Positions 35,927-44,583 are shown, counted from the stretch's first letter. The stretch is DNA of 64,000 nt from Actinomadura syzygii (GCF_008085905.1 NZ_VSFF01000014.1:1-64000), one strand, 5' to 3'. Made by a program: numbers and translations. The notes: generated from the letters alone by a model not told the origin.

Positions 35927-36433
35927 GTGCGTGTCCGCGTGCTCTTCGCGGTCGTGTTCCTGTTCGCGGCGTCCACCGCGTGCGGCGGCGAGCCGGACCT
36001 GTCGATGCCGCCGCTCACCCCCGAGCCCGGCGACTCGCGGCTGGTCGGCGGCGCCACCCGGGCGGCCCCGGCGGACACTTTCCCCGCGCGGCTGGCGCTC
36101 TACAAGTACCTGCGCGGCGTCGCGGTCGGCAACGTCCGGGCCTGCACGTACCTGACGCCGGAGTTCGAGCGGGCGGCGTTCGGCAGGGCGGGCGGATGCC
36201 GCGCCGGGTTCCTGCGGGCGCGCGCGCAACTGCGCCCGCAGGACGTGGCGGCGCTGCGCGGCGTGACCGTCCCGGCCTGCGAGGACGGCCCGGCGGACGG
36301 CGAGTACACCGTCCGCTTCGAGCAGTTGAAGTGGGCGGGCGAGCCCGCCCGCCCCGGCGGCCTCCTCGCGGCGGCCTTCACCCTCCGCAAGACCGGCCCG
36401 TACTGGCAGCTCGCTCCCTATCAGCAGGATTAG
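35927..36433 (+). CDS. Small putative lipoprotein
   Basis: A 168-residue protein with a signal peptide ending ASTAC (lipoprotein-type) and a small mature domain containing FPARLALYKYLRGVAVGN and CTYLTPEFERAAFG. Four Cys and the general layout resemble small NTF2-like lipoproteins of actinobacteria; the function is unknown. GTG 35927 is preferred because AGGAGG lies 5 bp upstream. Its stop overlaps the ptsI stop by 4 bp, tail to tail. Confidence 0.75.
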   Translation: MRVRVLFAVVFLFAASTACGGEPDLSMPPLTPEPGDSRLVGGATRAAPADTFPARLALYKYLRGVAVGNVRACTYLTPEFERAAFGRAGGCRAGFLRARAQLRPQDVAALRGVTVPACEDGPADGEYTVRFEQLKWAGEPARPGGLLAAAFTLRKTGPYWQLAPYQQD

Positions 36434-38145
36434 ACGCCCAGGTCGGCGAGGTGCGGCAGGTGGGCGCGGGCGGCGTCGCGGGCCTCGGCGGCGGTGCGGG
36501 CCGCGCGGGCGGCGGACGCGGCCCGGCGGCACTCGTCCAGCGTGTGCCGGGCGAGCGCGGCCCGCACCAGCGGCAGCGAGGGCGCGCTCATCGACAGCGA
36601 CGTCACCCCGAGCCCGACGAGGACGCAGGCGAGCGCCGGGTCCCCGGCCGCCTCGCCGCAGACGCCGCACGGGACGCCCGCCCCGGCCGCGGGCGCGACC
36701 AGGTCGAGGACGGCTGGCTGCCACGGGTCCTGGAGGCCGGCGAGGGCGCCGACCTGCCGGTCCGCCGCGCACGTGTACTGGGTGAGGTCGTTCGTCCCGA
36801 TGCTGAAGAACTCGACCTCCGGCGCGAGGTCGCGGGCGCGCAGCGCCGCCGCCGGGATCTCGATCATGACGCCGGGATGCTCGATGCCCGCGTCCCGGCA
36901 GACCCCGGCGAAGTAGGCGGCCTCCTCGGCGTCCGCCACCATCGGGGCCATGACCTGGAGCTTCACCGGCAGTCCGGACGCCGCGCGGGCGAGCGCCGCG
37001 AGCTGCGCGGACAGCACCTCGGGGTGCAGCCGGGTCATCCGCAGGCCGCGCTCGCCGAGCGCCGGGTTCGGCTCCTCGGCGGGCGCCGGCAGGAACGCGA
37101 GCGGCTTGTCGGCGCCGGCGTCCAGCGTCCGGACGACGACGCGGCCGTCCGGGAACGCCTCCAGGACCCGGCGGTAGGCGTCCTCCTGCTCGTCCGCGCT
37201 CGGCGGCGTCGAGCGGTCCAGGAAGAGGAACTCGGTGCGGTACAGGCCGACGCCCTCGGCGCCGTTCTCCAGCGCCGCGCCGACGTCCTTCGGGCCGCCG
37301 ATGTTCGCGAGCAGCGGCACCGCGTGGCCGTCCTTGGTGGCGCCGGGCCCGGTCGAGTCCGCGAGCGCGGACGCGCGGGCGGCCACGGCGGCGCGGGCCG
37401 CCGCGACCTCGGCGTCGGACGGGTCCGGGACGACCGTCCCGGCGCTCCCGTCGACGAGGACGCGGGTCCCGTCCGCGAGGGACGTCGCGCCCGGCAGCGC
37501 GACGACGGCGGGCACGCCCATCGTCCGGGCGAGGATCGCGGTGTGGCTGGTCGGCCCGCCCTCCTCGGTCACGAACGCGACGACCCGCGCGGGGTCGAGG
37601 ACGGCCGTGTCCGCGGGAGCGAGGTCGCGGGCGACCAGCACGAACGGTTCGTCGGAGGCGGGCACGCCGGGCATCGGCAGGCCGAGCAGCCGGGCGATCG
37701 CCCGGTCCCGGATGTCGTCCAGGTCGGTGACCCGGGCGGCCATGTACTCGCCCGCCCCGGCCAGCATGTCCCGGTAGACGCCGAACGCCTCGAAGACCGC
37801 GCGGGGAGCGGCGGCGCCGTCGTCGATCCGGGCGCCGACGCCGTCGGCGAGGCCGGGGTCGCGGGCCATCAGGGCCTGCGCGTTCAGCACGTCGCGGCCG
37901 TCGGTGTTGCCCACCGCGGCGGCGCGGTCGCCGCGGTCCTCAAGGTCGGCGGCGACCGCCTCCAGCGCGGCCGCCGCGACGGCGCGCTCGGCGGCGGCGT
38001 CCCCGCCGTGCCGGAACCCGGCGGGCGGCTCCGGGACGGCCCCGGCGATGGTCCGCACCGGCCCGACGCCGACGCCGGGACTGACCCCGGCGCCCCGCAG
38101 CGAGCCCCCGGCCTGCGACGAATTCCCGTCCTGCGACGAACCCAC
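36430..38145 (-). CDS. ptsI: PTS enzyme I
   Basis: A 571-residue phosphoenolpyruvate-protein phosphotransferase, first step of the PTS. The phospho-accepting His201 lies in TEEGGPTSHTAILAR. The PEP-binding barrel shows GVGLYRTEFLFLDR, FSIGTNDLTQYTCAADR and the active-site Cys in PCGVCGEAAGDP. The start GTG 38145 is one base beyond the HPr stop, so the pair is translationally coupled. An N-terminal stretch of about 15 Ser/Gln/Gly-rich residues is extra. Located with EIIA, EIIB, EIIC and dasR rather than alone as in Streptomyces. Confidence 0.96.
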   Translation of the reverse strand: MGSSQDGNSSQAGGSLRGAGVSPGVGVGPVRTIAGAVPEPPAGFRHGGDAAAERAVAAAALEAVAADLEDRGDRAAAVGNTDGRDVLNAQALMARDPGLADGVGARIDDGAAAPRAVFEAFGVYRDMLAGAGEYMAARVTDLDDIRDRAIARLLGLPMPGVPASDEPFVLVARDLAPADTAVLDPARVVAFVTEEGGPTSHTAILARTMGVPAVVALPGATSLADGTRVLVDGSAGTVVPDPSDAEVAAARAAVAARASALADSTGPGATKDGHAVPLLANIGGPKDVGAALENGAEGVGLYRTEFLFLDRSTPPSADEQEDAYRRVLEAFPDGRVVVRTLDAGADKPLAFLPAPAEEPNPALGERGLRMTRLHPEVLSAQLAALARAASGLPVKLQVMAPMVADAEEAAYFAGVCRDAGIEHPGVMIEIPAAALRARDLAPEVEFFSIGTNDLTQYTCAADRQVGALAGLQDPWQPAVLDLVAPAAGAGVPCGVCGEAAGDPALACVLVGLGVTSLSMSAPSLPLVRAALARHTLDECRRAASAARAARTAAEARDAARAHLPHLADLGV

Positions 38146-38146
38146 G

Positions 38147-38419
38147 TCAGGCCCCCTCGGGCTCCGGCGTGGCGAGCAGCCGCTCCAGGTCGTCGAGCAG
38201 CTCGTCGGCGCCCGCGCCCTCCGCCGACAGCACGACCTCCTCCCCGTGCCGGGCGTCCAGCCCCAGCACGGCGAGGATGCTCTTGGCGTTCACCGGGGCG
38301 CCGCCGTGCTTGGCGACCGTCACGTCCATCGGGGCCTTGGCCGCCGTCTGGACGAACAACGCGGCCGGCCGCGCGTGCAGCCCCACCCTCGACTCGATCT
38401 TGACCTTGCGCTCGGTCAC
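38147..38419 (-). CDS. ptsH: PTS phosphocarrier protein HPr
   Basis: A 90-residue carrier passing phosphate from enzyme I to EIIA. His15 is in VGLHARPAALF and the regulatory-type Ser47 in NAKSILAVLGL. The GTG at 38419 is preferred over longer starts because GGGAG lies 6 bp upstream and it gives the standard HPr length. It is followed immediately by ptsI. Confidence 0.95.
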   Translation of the reverse strand: MTERKVKIESRVGLHARPAALFVQTAAKAPMDVTVAKHGGAPVNAKSILAVLGLDARHGEEVVLSAEGAGADELLDDLERLLATPEPEGA

Positions 38420-38446
38420 GGCACACTCCCTCTCAGCTTGTCCCTG

Positions 38447-38520
38447 GTCAACTCTGGTGTTAGGGGTCAACTCTGGTGTTCACGGGTCAACTCTGGTGTT
38501 CACGGGTCAACTCTGGTGTT
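38447..38520. repeat. Tandem 20-bp repeats upstream of ptsH
   Basis: Four copies of GTCAACTCTGGTGTT at 38447, 38466, 38486 and 38506; the full unit is CTCTGGTGTTCACGGGTCAA and the first junction is one base short. They lie upstream of ptsH and run into the 3' end of the HAD gene, whose last residues VNTRVDP and stop are encoded by the repeat. They could be protein-binding iterons or simple slippage. Confidence 0.85.
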
Positions 38521-39189
38521 CACGGGGCCGCGCACCCGCAGCGCGGGGCCCGGCACGACGTCCACCTCGTTCAGGTCGGCGACCACGTGGTCGGCCCCGG
38601 CCAGCGCGTCCGGCGGCTGCGTGGTGCCGACGCCCACGCAGGTCATGCCCGCGGACTTCACGGCCGCGACGCCCGCCGGGGCGTCCTCGAACCCGACCGC
38701 GGCCGCCGGCGGGACGCCGAGGCCCCGCGCGGCGGCCAGGTAGCCCTCCGGGTGGGGCTTGCCGCTGGCGACGTCGCCCGCGGTCACGACGACGTCGAGC
38801 AGGTCGCGGACGCCCAGCTCGGCCAGCAGGCCCTCGGCGTACGCGCGCTGCCCGGACGTCACCACCGCGAGCGGCACCCCCGCCCCGGCCAGCGACCGGA
38901 CGAGGCCGACCGCGCCGGGCACCGGTTCGGCCGCCGGCAGGCCGGGCAGCGTCCCGTAGGACAGCGCCTGCTCGAACAGCTCCTCGACCGTCCGGCCGGG
39001 GAACAGGTGCGCCAGCTCCTGGAGCACCTCGCGCCCGCGGCGCCCCGCGAACGACGCGATCACCGCGTCGTCGTAGGGGGCGCCGTGCGCGTCGAACAGG
39101 CGCGACCACATCACCCGGTTGCGCGGCTCGGTGTCGATGAGGGTGCCGTCGAGGTCGAACACGGCGGCGTCCAAGTCGATCACCGCCAT
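38500..39189 (-). CDS. HAD-IA phosphatase / beta-phosphoglucomutase-like
   Basis: A 229-residue HAD protein with a complete active site: VFDLDGTLIDTEP (motif I), VVTSGQRAYAEGL (motif II), GKPHPEGYLAAARGLG (Lys) and VGFEDAPAGVAA (motif III/IV). The cap fits the beta-phosphoglucomutase or sugar-phosphatase group. In the PTS operon it may dephosphorylate excess sugar phosphate; this is inference. ATG 39189 is just before the EIIA stop (39194), a short overlap implying cotranscription. The C-terminus is made of tandem-repeat DNA, so the natural end may have been altered. Confidence 0.88.
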   Translation of the reverse strand: MAVIDLDAAVFDLDGTLIDTEPRNRVMWSRLFDAHGAPYDDAVIASFAGRRGREVLQELAHLFPGRTVEELFEQALSYGTLPGLPAAEPVPGAVGLVRSLAGAGVPLAVVTSGQRAYAEGLLAELGVRDLLDVVVTAGDVASGKPHPEGYLAAARGLGVPPAAAVGFEDAPAGVAAVKSAGMTCVGVGTTQPPDALAGADHVVADLNEVDVVPGPALRVRGPVNTRVDP

Positions 39190-39193
39190 CCGA

Positions 39194-39643
39194 TCAGCTC
39201 CATGTGAACAGCTCGGCCCCCTTCGTCACCTCGCCCGACTCCGCCACGTCCGAGAGGGCGTCGGCGCCCGCGTCCAGGGCCACGACCGCGCAGACGGGCG
39301 AGCGCCCGCCCGCCTCGATCACGGCCGGGTTCCAGCCGACGACCGGCTGCCCGGCCACGACCTGGTCTCCCTCGCCGACGAGGAGGTCGAAGCCCTCCCC
39401 CTTCAGCTTCACGGTGTCGATGCCGAGGTGGACGAGCACCCCGTGGCCCTCCTCGTCCACGACGACGTAGGCGTGCGGATGCAGCTTGACGATCTTGCCG
39501 GTGACCGGCGCGATCGCCTGGCTCGGGCCGCGCTCGGGGTCGACCGCCGTGCCCGGGCCCACCATGGCCTGGGCGAACACCGGGTCGGGAACGCCGGCCA
39601 GGCCGACGACCCGGCCGGAGACCGGTGACAGTACTCGGGTCAT
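39194..39643 (-). CDS. crr: PTS glucose-type EIIA component
   Basis: A 149-residue EIIA-Glc-family protein that carries phosphate from HPr to EIIB. It has HPHAYVVVDEEGHGVLVHLGIDTVKLKG, with His57 and the phosphorylated His72, and the N-terminal SPVSGRVVGL / APVTGKIVKL repeats. ATG 39643 follows AGGACCCCC. Stand-alone EIIA of this type serves the N-acetylglucosamine PTS in streptomycetes and may also signal carbon status. Confidence 0.94.
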   Translation of the reverse strand: MTRVLSPVSGRVVGLAGVPDPVFAQAMVGPGTAVDPERGPSQAIAPVTGKIVKLHPHAYVVVDEEGHGVLVHLGIDTVKLKGEGFDLLVGEGDQVVAGQPVVGWNPAVIEAGGRSPVCAVVALDAGADALSDVAESGEVTKGAELFTWS

Positions 39644-39687
39644 CAGGGGGTCCTCTGGGTCGGTGGGAAGGGCTCGCTGGGGACGGG

Positions 39688-39921
39688 TCAGTCGAGGAGG
39701 TCCTCGATGTCGCTGGAGATGGTGTCGGCCTCAGGGCCCACCACGACCTGCACGACGATGCCGCTGCGCATGACGCCGAACGCGCCCGCCTTCTTCAGCG
39801 CGGCGTCGTCGACCTTGCTCGGGTCCGCGACCTCCGTGCGCAGCCGGGTCGCGCACGGCTCGATCTCCACGATGTTCTCGGCGCCGCCCAGGGCGGCGAC
39901 GATCGCCTCGGCCTTGTCCAT
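39688..39921 (-). CDS. nagF: PTS EIIB component (GlcNAc type)
   Basis: A 77-residue stand-alone EIIB with the phospho-Cys23 in EIEPCATRLRTEVADP, which hands phosphate to the sugar entering through EIIC. ATG 39921 has AGGAGA 6 bp upstream. The symbol follows Streptomyces usage for the same stand-alone protein. Neither EIIC gene in this cluster carries its own B domain, so both probably depend on this one. Confidence 0.9.
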   Translation of the reverse strand: MDKAEAIVAALGGAENIVEIEPCATRLRTEVADPSKVDDAALKKAGAFGVMRSGIVVQVVVGPEADTISSDIEDLLD

Positions 39922-39986
39922 GTCGTTTCTCCTGTCGGGCCGGGCCCGGCGTCGCGGGCCTCTCGGGGATCGCTGGTCGGGACGGC

Positions 39987-41027
39987 TCAGTGTGTCTGGG
40001 TGACCTTGTTGAGGCCACGGGGTACGTCTGGGTCGATGCCGAGACGGCGGGCCAGGTTCTCTACAAGAAGCTGACCGGGGACGATGAGGCCGAGCGGCGC
40101 CACCCATTCGGGCAGCGCCGGTCCGGGCAGCGCCGCCGTGGACGCGGCCGCGAGGTCGTCGCCGCCGCCGATGCCGTAGGCGTGCGCCCCGGCGCTCTCG
40201 ACGCGGCGGGCGAGCGCGACCGTCCCGGCGAGCGTCGGCCCGGAGTCCGCCGCGACGAGCAGCGCCGGCGTCTGGTCGTCGACGACGGCGATCGGGCCGT
40301 GCTGCAGGTCGGCGTACGACAGGCCCATCGCGTGCAGGTAGCACGCCTCCTTCATCTTCAGCGCCAGCTCCAGCGCGGTGCCGAACGCGATGCCGCGCCC
40401 GGACACGACCGCGCCGGGGACCTTCGCCAGCGCCTCGACGATCTCCGCCAGCGCGGCGGACCCCTCGGTCCGCTCGATCATCCGGGCGACCTCGTCGGGG
40501 ACGCGGCGCAGGTCGTCGGCGGCGACGTCCGCGCCGAGCCCGACGCCGAGCACCGACAGCGCGGCGAGCTGGGTCGTGTAGGTCTTCGTCGCCGGGACGG
40601 CGATCTCGTCGCCCGCGAGCGTGATCAGCGCGACCTCGGCCGCCTCGGCGAGCGGGGACCCGGCGCCGTTGGTGACGGCGACCGTCCGGGCGCCGCAGTC
40701 CTTCGCCCAGGCGAGCGTCTCGACGATCTCCTCGGTCTTGCCGGACTGGCTGATCGCGACGGCCAGCACGCCGGACAGGTCGAGCCTGCGCCGGTAGGTC
40801 GTCGCGATGGACGGGGCGGCGAGCGTGGACAGCCGTCCGGCCCGCGACTCCACCAGGTAGCGGCCGTACACCGCGGCGTTGTCCGACGACCCCCGCGCGA
40901 TGAACAGCACCTGCCGCGTCTCCCGGGCGAGCGCCCCGATGTCGGGCGTGCGCGGCAGCAGCGCGTCGATCGTCCGGCGCAGCGCGTCCGGCTGCTCGCC
41001 GATCTCGGCGCGCATCTTGCTGGTCAT
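39987..41027 (-). CDS. SIS-domain protein, putative GlcN-6-phosphate deaminase (NagB-II)
   Basis: A 346-residue protein with two SIS domains, like the isomerase half of GlmS (VLFIARGSSDNAAVYGRYLVE, AISQSGKTEEIVETLAWAK, ALELALKMKEACYLHAMGLS, ending PRGLNKVTQTH). No glutaminase domain is present. Proteins of this kind in amino-sugar operons act as alternative deaminases (NagB-II), turning glucosamine-6-phosphate into fructose-6-phosphate and ammonia. Its ATG (41027) overlaps the nagA stop in ATGA, and no classical nagB is in the window, which supports that role. A regulatory SIS function cannot be excluded. Confidence 0.85.
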   Translation of the reverse strand: MTSKMRAEIGEQPDALRRTIDALLPRTPDIGALARETRQVLFIARGSSDNAAVYGRYLVESRAGRLSTLAAPSIATTYRRRLDLSGVLAVAISQSGKTEEIVETLAWAKDCGARTVAVTNGAGSPLAEAAEVALITLAGDEIAVPATKTYTTQLAALSVLGVGLGADVAADDLRRVPDEVARMIERTEGSAALAEIVEALAKVPGAVVSGRGIAFGTALELALKMKEACYLHAMGLSYADLQHGPIAVVDDQTPALLVAADSGPTLAGTVALARRVESAGAHAYGIGGGDDLAAASTAALPGPALPEWVAPLGLIVPGQLLVENLARRLGIDPDVPRGLNKVTQTH

Positions 41028-42184
41028 GATCCCCCTCCGAAGACTTTCTGCCCGTTGACCCACGTGGTACGCGCCCGGTGGTCCGGCCCCAGCCAGACCA
41101 GGTCCGCGGCGGCGCCCGGCGCGATGCGGCCGAGGTCCGGCCGGCCGATCAGCTCGGCCGGGATCCGGGTCGCCGCGTCCACCGCGGCGGCCGTGCCGAT
41201 CCCGAGGCCGATCGCGTTGCCGACGGCGTCGTCCAGCCGGAGGCCGGACCCGGCGATGGTGCCGTCGGCGCGCAGCGGCGGGCCCTGCTCGGGCATGGTG
41301 ATGGGCTCGCCGCCGAGTTCGTAGGTGCCGGGGGGCATCCCGGCCGATGCCGCCGCGTCGGTGACGAGCACGACCCGTCCGGCCGCGGCGCGGAACACGA
41401 GTTCGGCCGCCTCGGGCCCGACGTGGTGCAGGTCGAGGATGAGGCCGGGGCTCAGCCGGTCGTCGATGAGCGCCTGCGTCGCGACGCCCGGCTCGCGGTG
41501 ATGGACGCCCGACTGGGCGTTGAAGATGTGGGTGACCATGCGCGCCCCCGCGTCCGCGGCCTCCGCGGTCTGCGCGGCGGTGGCGTCGCTGTGCCCGACG
41601 CTGACCAGCACGCCCGCCGCGGTGAGGGTGCGGATCGCGTCGAGGGCGCCGTTCCGTTCGGGGGCGAGGGTCACGAGCTTGACGAGCCCGGTCTCCAGCA
41701 GCGTCGCGACGGCCTCGGGCTCCGGGTCGGTCAGGTAGATCGCGTTGTGCGCGCCCTTGCGCTTCTCCGACAGGAACGGGCCTTCGAGGTGGACGCCGAG
41801 GACGCGGGTGCCGCGCGGAAGTCCCGGCAGGAGGTCGCGGAGGCGGTGCAGCGCGGCGGCCTGCGTCGCGACCGGGGCGGTGATGAACGTCGGCAGGAAC
41901 GCGGTGACGCCGGTCTCGGGGAGGCGGCCGACGACGGTGTGCCAGGCGGCCTCGTCGGCGTCCACCATGTCGTGGCCGAAGAAGCCGTTCACCTGGAGGT
42001 CGACGAGGCCGGGGGCGAGCAGGCCGTCCGGCAGGTCGACGTCGGACGGTCCGTCCGGCGGGCCCTGCCCGGCCTCGGCGATCACGCCGTCCACGACGCG
42101 GACGTATCCCGGCGAGAGTACGCGGGTAGAACTGCCCGCGGGGGTAATGATCATGCGGTTGGCCGTGATCAGAAGTGATGCCAT
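41024..42184 (-). CDS. nagA: N-acetylglucosamine-6-phosphate deacetylase
   Basis: A 386-residue amidohydrolase giving glucosamine-6-phosphate and acetate. Metal and substrate motifs are HLEGPFLSEKRKGAHN (Glu), VGHSDATAAQ (His), HIFNAQSGVHHREPG (His) and LVTDAAASAG (catalytic Asp). ATG 42184 is chosen since the fold begins at MASLLITANRM. First gene of the leftward unit nagA - SIS - EIIB - EIIA - HAD - HPr - EI, transcribed from the divergent promoter that holds a DasR-type site. It serves both imported GlcNAc-6-phosphate and that made by MurQ or the kinase. Confidence 0.95.
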   Translation of the reverse strand: MASLLITANRMIITPAGSSTRVLSPGYVRVVDGVIAEAGQGPPDGPSDVDLPDGLLAPGLVDLQVNGFFGHDMVDADEAAWHTVVGRLPETGVTAFLPTFITAPVATQAAALHRLRDLLPGLPRGTRVLGVHLEGPFLSEKRKGAHNAIYLTDPEPEAVATLLETGLVKLVTLAPERNGALDAIRTLTAAGVLVSVGHSDATAAQTAEAADAGARMVTHIFNAQSGVHHREPGVATQALIDDRLSPGLILDLHHVGPEAAELVFRAAAGRVVLVTDAAASAGMPPGTYELGGEPITMPEQGPPLRADGTIAGSGLRLDDAVGNAIGLGIGTAAAVDAATRIPAELIGRPDLGRIAPGAAADLVWLGPDHRARTTWVNGQKVFGGGS

Positions 42185-42237
42185 GGGTGCGCACTCTCTG
42201 TGACGCGACGATCGCTGTTCGTTGACGCCCGGTTCAA

Positions 42238-42261
42238 CTGGTCTAGTCCGGACTAGACCAG
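42238..42261. promoter_or_regulatory. DasR-type operator between nagA and EIIC
   Basis: A perfect 24-bp palindrome with half CTGGTCTAGTCC lies in the 101-bp gap between the divergent nagA and EIIC genes. The Streptomyces dre consensus has core TGGTCTAGACCA; here two such cores with mismatches abut (TGGTCTAGTCCG and CGGACTAGACCA). It should let a DasR-like repressor control both directions in response to glucosamine-6-phosphate. Confidence 0.85.
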
Positions 42262-42285
42262 CAGGCACCATACTCCACGAATCGG

Positions 42286-43632
42286 ATGAGAATGACAATG
42301 TCGGCCGGAACTCGTCAGGAACGGACGGGCCTCGGTGGCGCCTGGACGTCCGTGTTCGGCGTGCTGCAGCGGATCGGCCGCAGCCTCATGCTGCCGATCG
42401 CCGTGCTGCCCGCCGCCGGAATCCTGCTCCGGCTCGGCCAGCCCGACCTGCTCGGCGCGGACGGCCTCGGCTGGGACCGGATCGCCGAGGTCTTCGCCGC
42501 CGCGGGCGGGTCGCTGCTCGACAACCTGCCGATCCTGTTCGCGGTCGGCGTCGCCATCGGGTTCGCGAAGAAGTCCGACGGGTCGACCGCGCTCGCCGCC
42601 GTCGTCGCCTACCTCGTGTTCGACCGCGTCTCGAAGACGCTGTTCGCGCACAGCCCCGAGTTGAAGGGGGCGGTCGTCCAACTGGTCCGGCAGGAGGACG
42701 GCTCGCTGAAGGAGACGGTCGGCTACGGGCTCACGAACCCGACCCAGGTCCTCGGCGGCATCGTCGTCGGGATCATGGTCGCCCTCCTCTACCAGCGGTT
42801 CTACCGGGTCAGGCTGCCGTCCTGGCTCGCGTTCTTCGGCGGGCGGCGGTTCGTCCCGATCGTCAGCGCCGCCGCCGCGCTGCTGCTCGGCGTCGTCCTC
42901 GGCCTGATCTGGCCGGTGCTCGGCGGGCGCATCGACGCGTTCGGCGACTGGATCACCGGCGCGGGCGCGCTCGGCGCGGGCGTCTACGGCGTCGCCAACC
43001 GGCTGCTGATCCCGTTCGGCCTGCACCACATCCTGAACTCGCTGATCTGGTTCGTGTTCGGCACCTACAGGGGGCCGGACGGCGTCGTCCACGGCGAGAT
43101 CAACCGCTACCTGGCGGGCGACCCGCACTCCGGGACGCTGCTCGCCGGGTTCTTCCCCGTGCTGATGTTCGGCCTGCCCGGCGCGGCCCTCGCCATCTGG
43201 CGGACGGCCCCGCCGCACCGCCGCGCCACCGTCGGCGGCCTGATGTTCTCCGCCGCGCTGACCGCGTTCGTCACCGGCGTCACCGAGCCCATCGAGTTCT
43301 CCTTCATGTTCGTCGCGCCGGCGCTGTACGGGATCCACGTCCTGCTGACCGGGGTGTCGATGGCCCTGCTCGCGGCGGCGGACGCGCAGCTCGGATTCAG
43401 TTTCTCGGCCGGGCTCATCGACCTGCTCCTGAACGCGACCAAGAGCAACACCCGCCATCTGTGGATGGTCGTCGCGCTCGGCGGGGTGTACTTCGTCCTG
43501 TACTACGCGATCTTCACGTTCGTCATCACGAAGTTCGACCTGCCGACGCCCGGACGGGAGCCGGAAGAGGACATGCCACCCGAGGCGCCACCGGACGAGC
43601 AGCCGGACACGCCCTCCGCACGAGGTCCCTGA
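42286..43632 (+). CDS. PTS EIIC permease, GlcNAc/glucose family (copy 1)
   Basis: A 448-residue membrane permease of the PTS glucose superfamily with about ten membrane segments. Conserved parts are LQRIGRSLMLPIAVLPAAG, AIGFAKKSDGSTALAAVVAYL, FGLHHILNSLIWFVFGTY and the substrate loop FVTGVTEPIEFSFMFVAP. The C-terminal tail is acidic and lacks an EIIB domain, so it relies on the separate EIIB. Three ATGs (42286, 42292, 42298) are possible and none has a clear ribosome binding site. The adjacent DasR-type operator indicates induction by amino sugars. N-acetylglucosamine is the likely substrate; the 44800 paralogue may differ. Confidence 0.93.
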   Translation: MRMTMSAGTRQERTGLGGAWTSVFGVLQRIGRSLMLPIAVLPAAGILLRLGQPDLLGADGLGWDRIAEVFAAAGGSLLDNLPILFAVGVAIGFAKKSDGSTALAAVVAYLVFDRVSKTLFAHSPELKGAVVQLVRQEDGSLKETVGYGLTNPTQVLGGIVVGIMVALLYQRFYRVRLPSWLAFFGGRRFVPIVSAAAALLLGVVLGLIWPVLGGRIDAFGDWITGAGALGAGVYGVANRLLIPFGLHHILNSLIWFVFGTYRGPDGVVHGEINRYLAGDPHSGTLLAGFFPVLMFGLPGAALAIWRTAPPHRRATVGGLMFSAALTAFVTGVTEPIEFSFMFVAPALYGIHVLLTGVSMALLAAADAQLGFSFSAGLIDLLLNATKSNTRHLWMVVALGGVYFVLYYAIFTFVITKFDLPTPGREPEEDMPPEAPPDEQPDTPSARGP

Positions 43633-43714
43633 CCTGCGCGTACGCCGATCCTGCCGGACGAACGCCGTGATGTCGTCGTTACGAATTCGTGCATTGACAG
43701 GTGTTTTGAACCTG

Positions 43715-43737
43715 TGGTCTAGTCCGGCCTAGACCGG
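43715..43737. promoter_or_regulatory. DasR-type operator upstream of the GntR regulator
   Basis: TGGTCTAGTCCG followed by GCCTAGACCG, almost the same palindrome as at 42238 with one internal mismatch, lies about 105 bp upstream of the regulator start. It suggests that the regulator controls its own gene. Confidence 0.75.
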
Positions 43738-43839
43738 TACGAACCAAATCGAATAGCCCTGAACTACTGTCTAGCCCACATACCCGTCGTAGCCCGGCGA
43801 ATCCAGTCGATCCGGCCCCCGGCCATCGAGGAAACCCCC

Positions 43840-44583
43840 GTGACGACCATCGACCCGCACAGTCCCGTCCCGAAGTACTTCCAGCTCCGCGCGATACTCC
43901 TCGACCTCATCGAGAGCGCCGAGCTGCCCGTCGACGCCCCGATCCCCTCGGAGCGCGAGCTGTGCGTCAGGTACGAACTGTCCAGGATGACCGTCCGGCA
44001 GGGCGTGGACCAGCTCGTCTCGGAAGGACGGCTGTACCGCGTCCCGGGCAAGGGCACGTTCGTCGCCAGACCGAAGATCGAGATGCCGCTCCGGCTCGTG
44101 TCCTTCACCGAGGACATGCTGAGCCGCGGGCTGCGTCCGGGCGCGATCGACCTCGACCGCCGGACCGTCCCGGCCGACGCGAGGCTCGCCCGGATCTTCG
44201 AGATCGAACCCGGGACGGAGATCCACGTCATCGAGCGGCTGCGCACCGCCGACGGGGAGCCGATGGCGCTGGAACGTGCCCACATCCTCGCCTCGCTCGC
44301 CCCCGACCTCCTGGACCGCAGGCTCGCCGACCGATCGCTCTACGGCGTGCTCGAAGCGGTCTACGGGCTGGTCTTCGACGCCGGAGACCAGACCATCGAC
44401 GCCGGTCTCGCCGACGCGACCGACGCCAGGCACCTGCTGATCCCCCGCGGCAGTGCCGTCCTGCACCTGCAACGCCGCTCCTACACCGGAGGCGCGTGCG
44501 CCGAACTGGGCGTGTCGACCTACCGGGCGGACCGGTACCAGATCCACACCGCCCTGGGGAACCCCCCGGCGCAGCAGCCCTGA
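43840..44583 (+). CDS. dasR: GntR/HutC-family regulator, DasR-like
   Basis: A 247-residue repressor. The winged helix-turn-helix (about 10-75) shows PSERELCVRYELSRMTVRQ and RVPGKGTFVARPK. The C-terminal UTRA effector domain (about 90-235) shows ARIFEIEPGTEIHVIERLR and SVLHLQRRSYTGG. In Streptomyces DasR represses amino-sugar uptake genes and is released by glucosamine-6-phosphate. The two DasR-type palindromes in this cluster and the surrounding nag/PTS genes support the same role. Start GTG 43840. Its position between two EIIC genes differs from Streptomyces, where it adjoins the dasABC transporter. Confidence 0.88.
   Translation: MTTIDPHSPVPKYFQLRAILLDLIESAELPVDAPIPSERELCVRYELSRMTVRQGVDQLVSEGRLYRVPGKGTFVARPKIEMPLRLVSFTEDMLSRGLRPGAIDLDRRTVPADARLARIFEIEPGTEIHVIERLRTADGEPMALERAHILASLAPDLLDRRLADRSLYGVLEAVYGLVFDAGDQTIDAGLADATDARHLLIPRGSAVLHLQRRSYTGGACAELGVSTYRADRYQIHTALGNPPAQQP

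Noticed and set aside
34954..38403. A 1149-codon + strand open frame across nagZ, the small lipoprotein and ptsI
   Set aside because: It crosses three well-supported genes on both strands and has shadow-like Arg/Gly/Ala composition.
43633..43839. Separate small gene between the first EIIC and dasR
   Set aside because: No open frame with a ribosome binding site; the gap is explained by the DasR-type operator and promoter.
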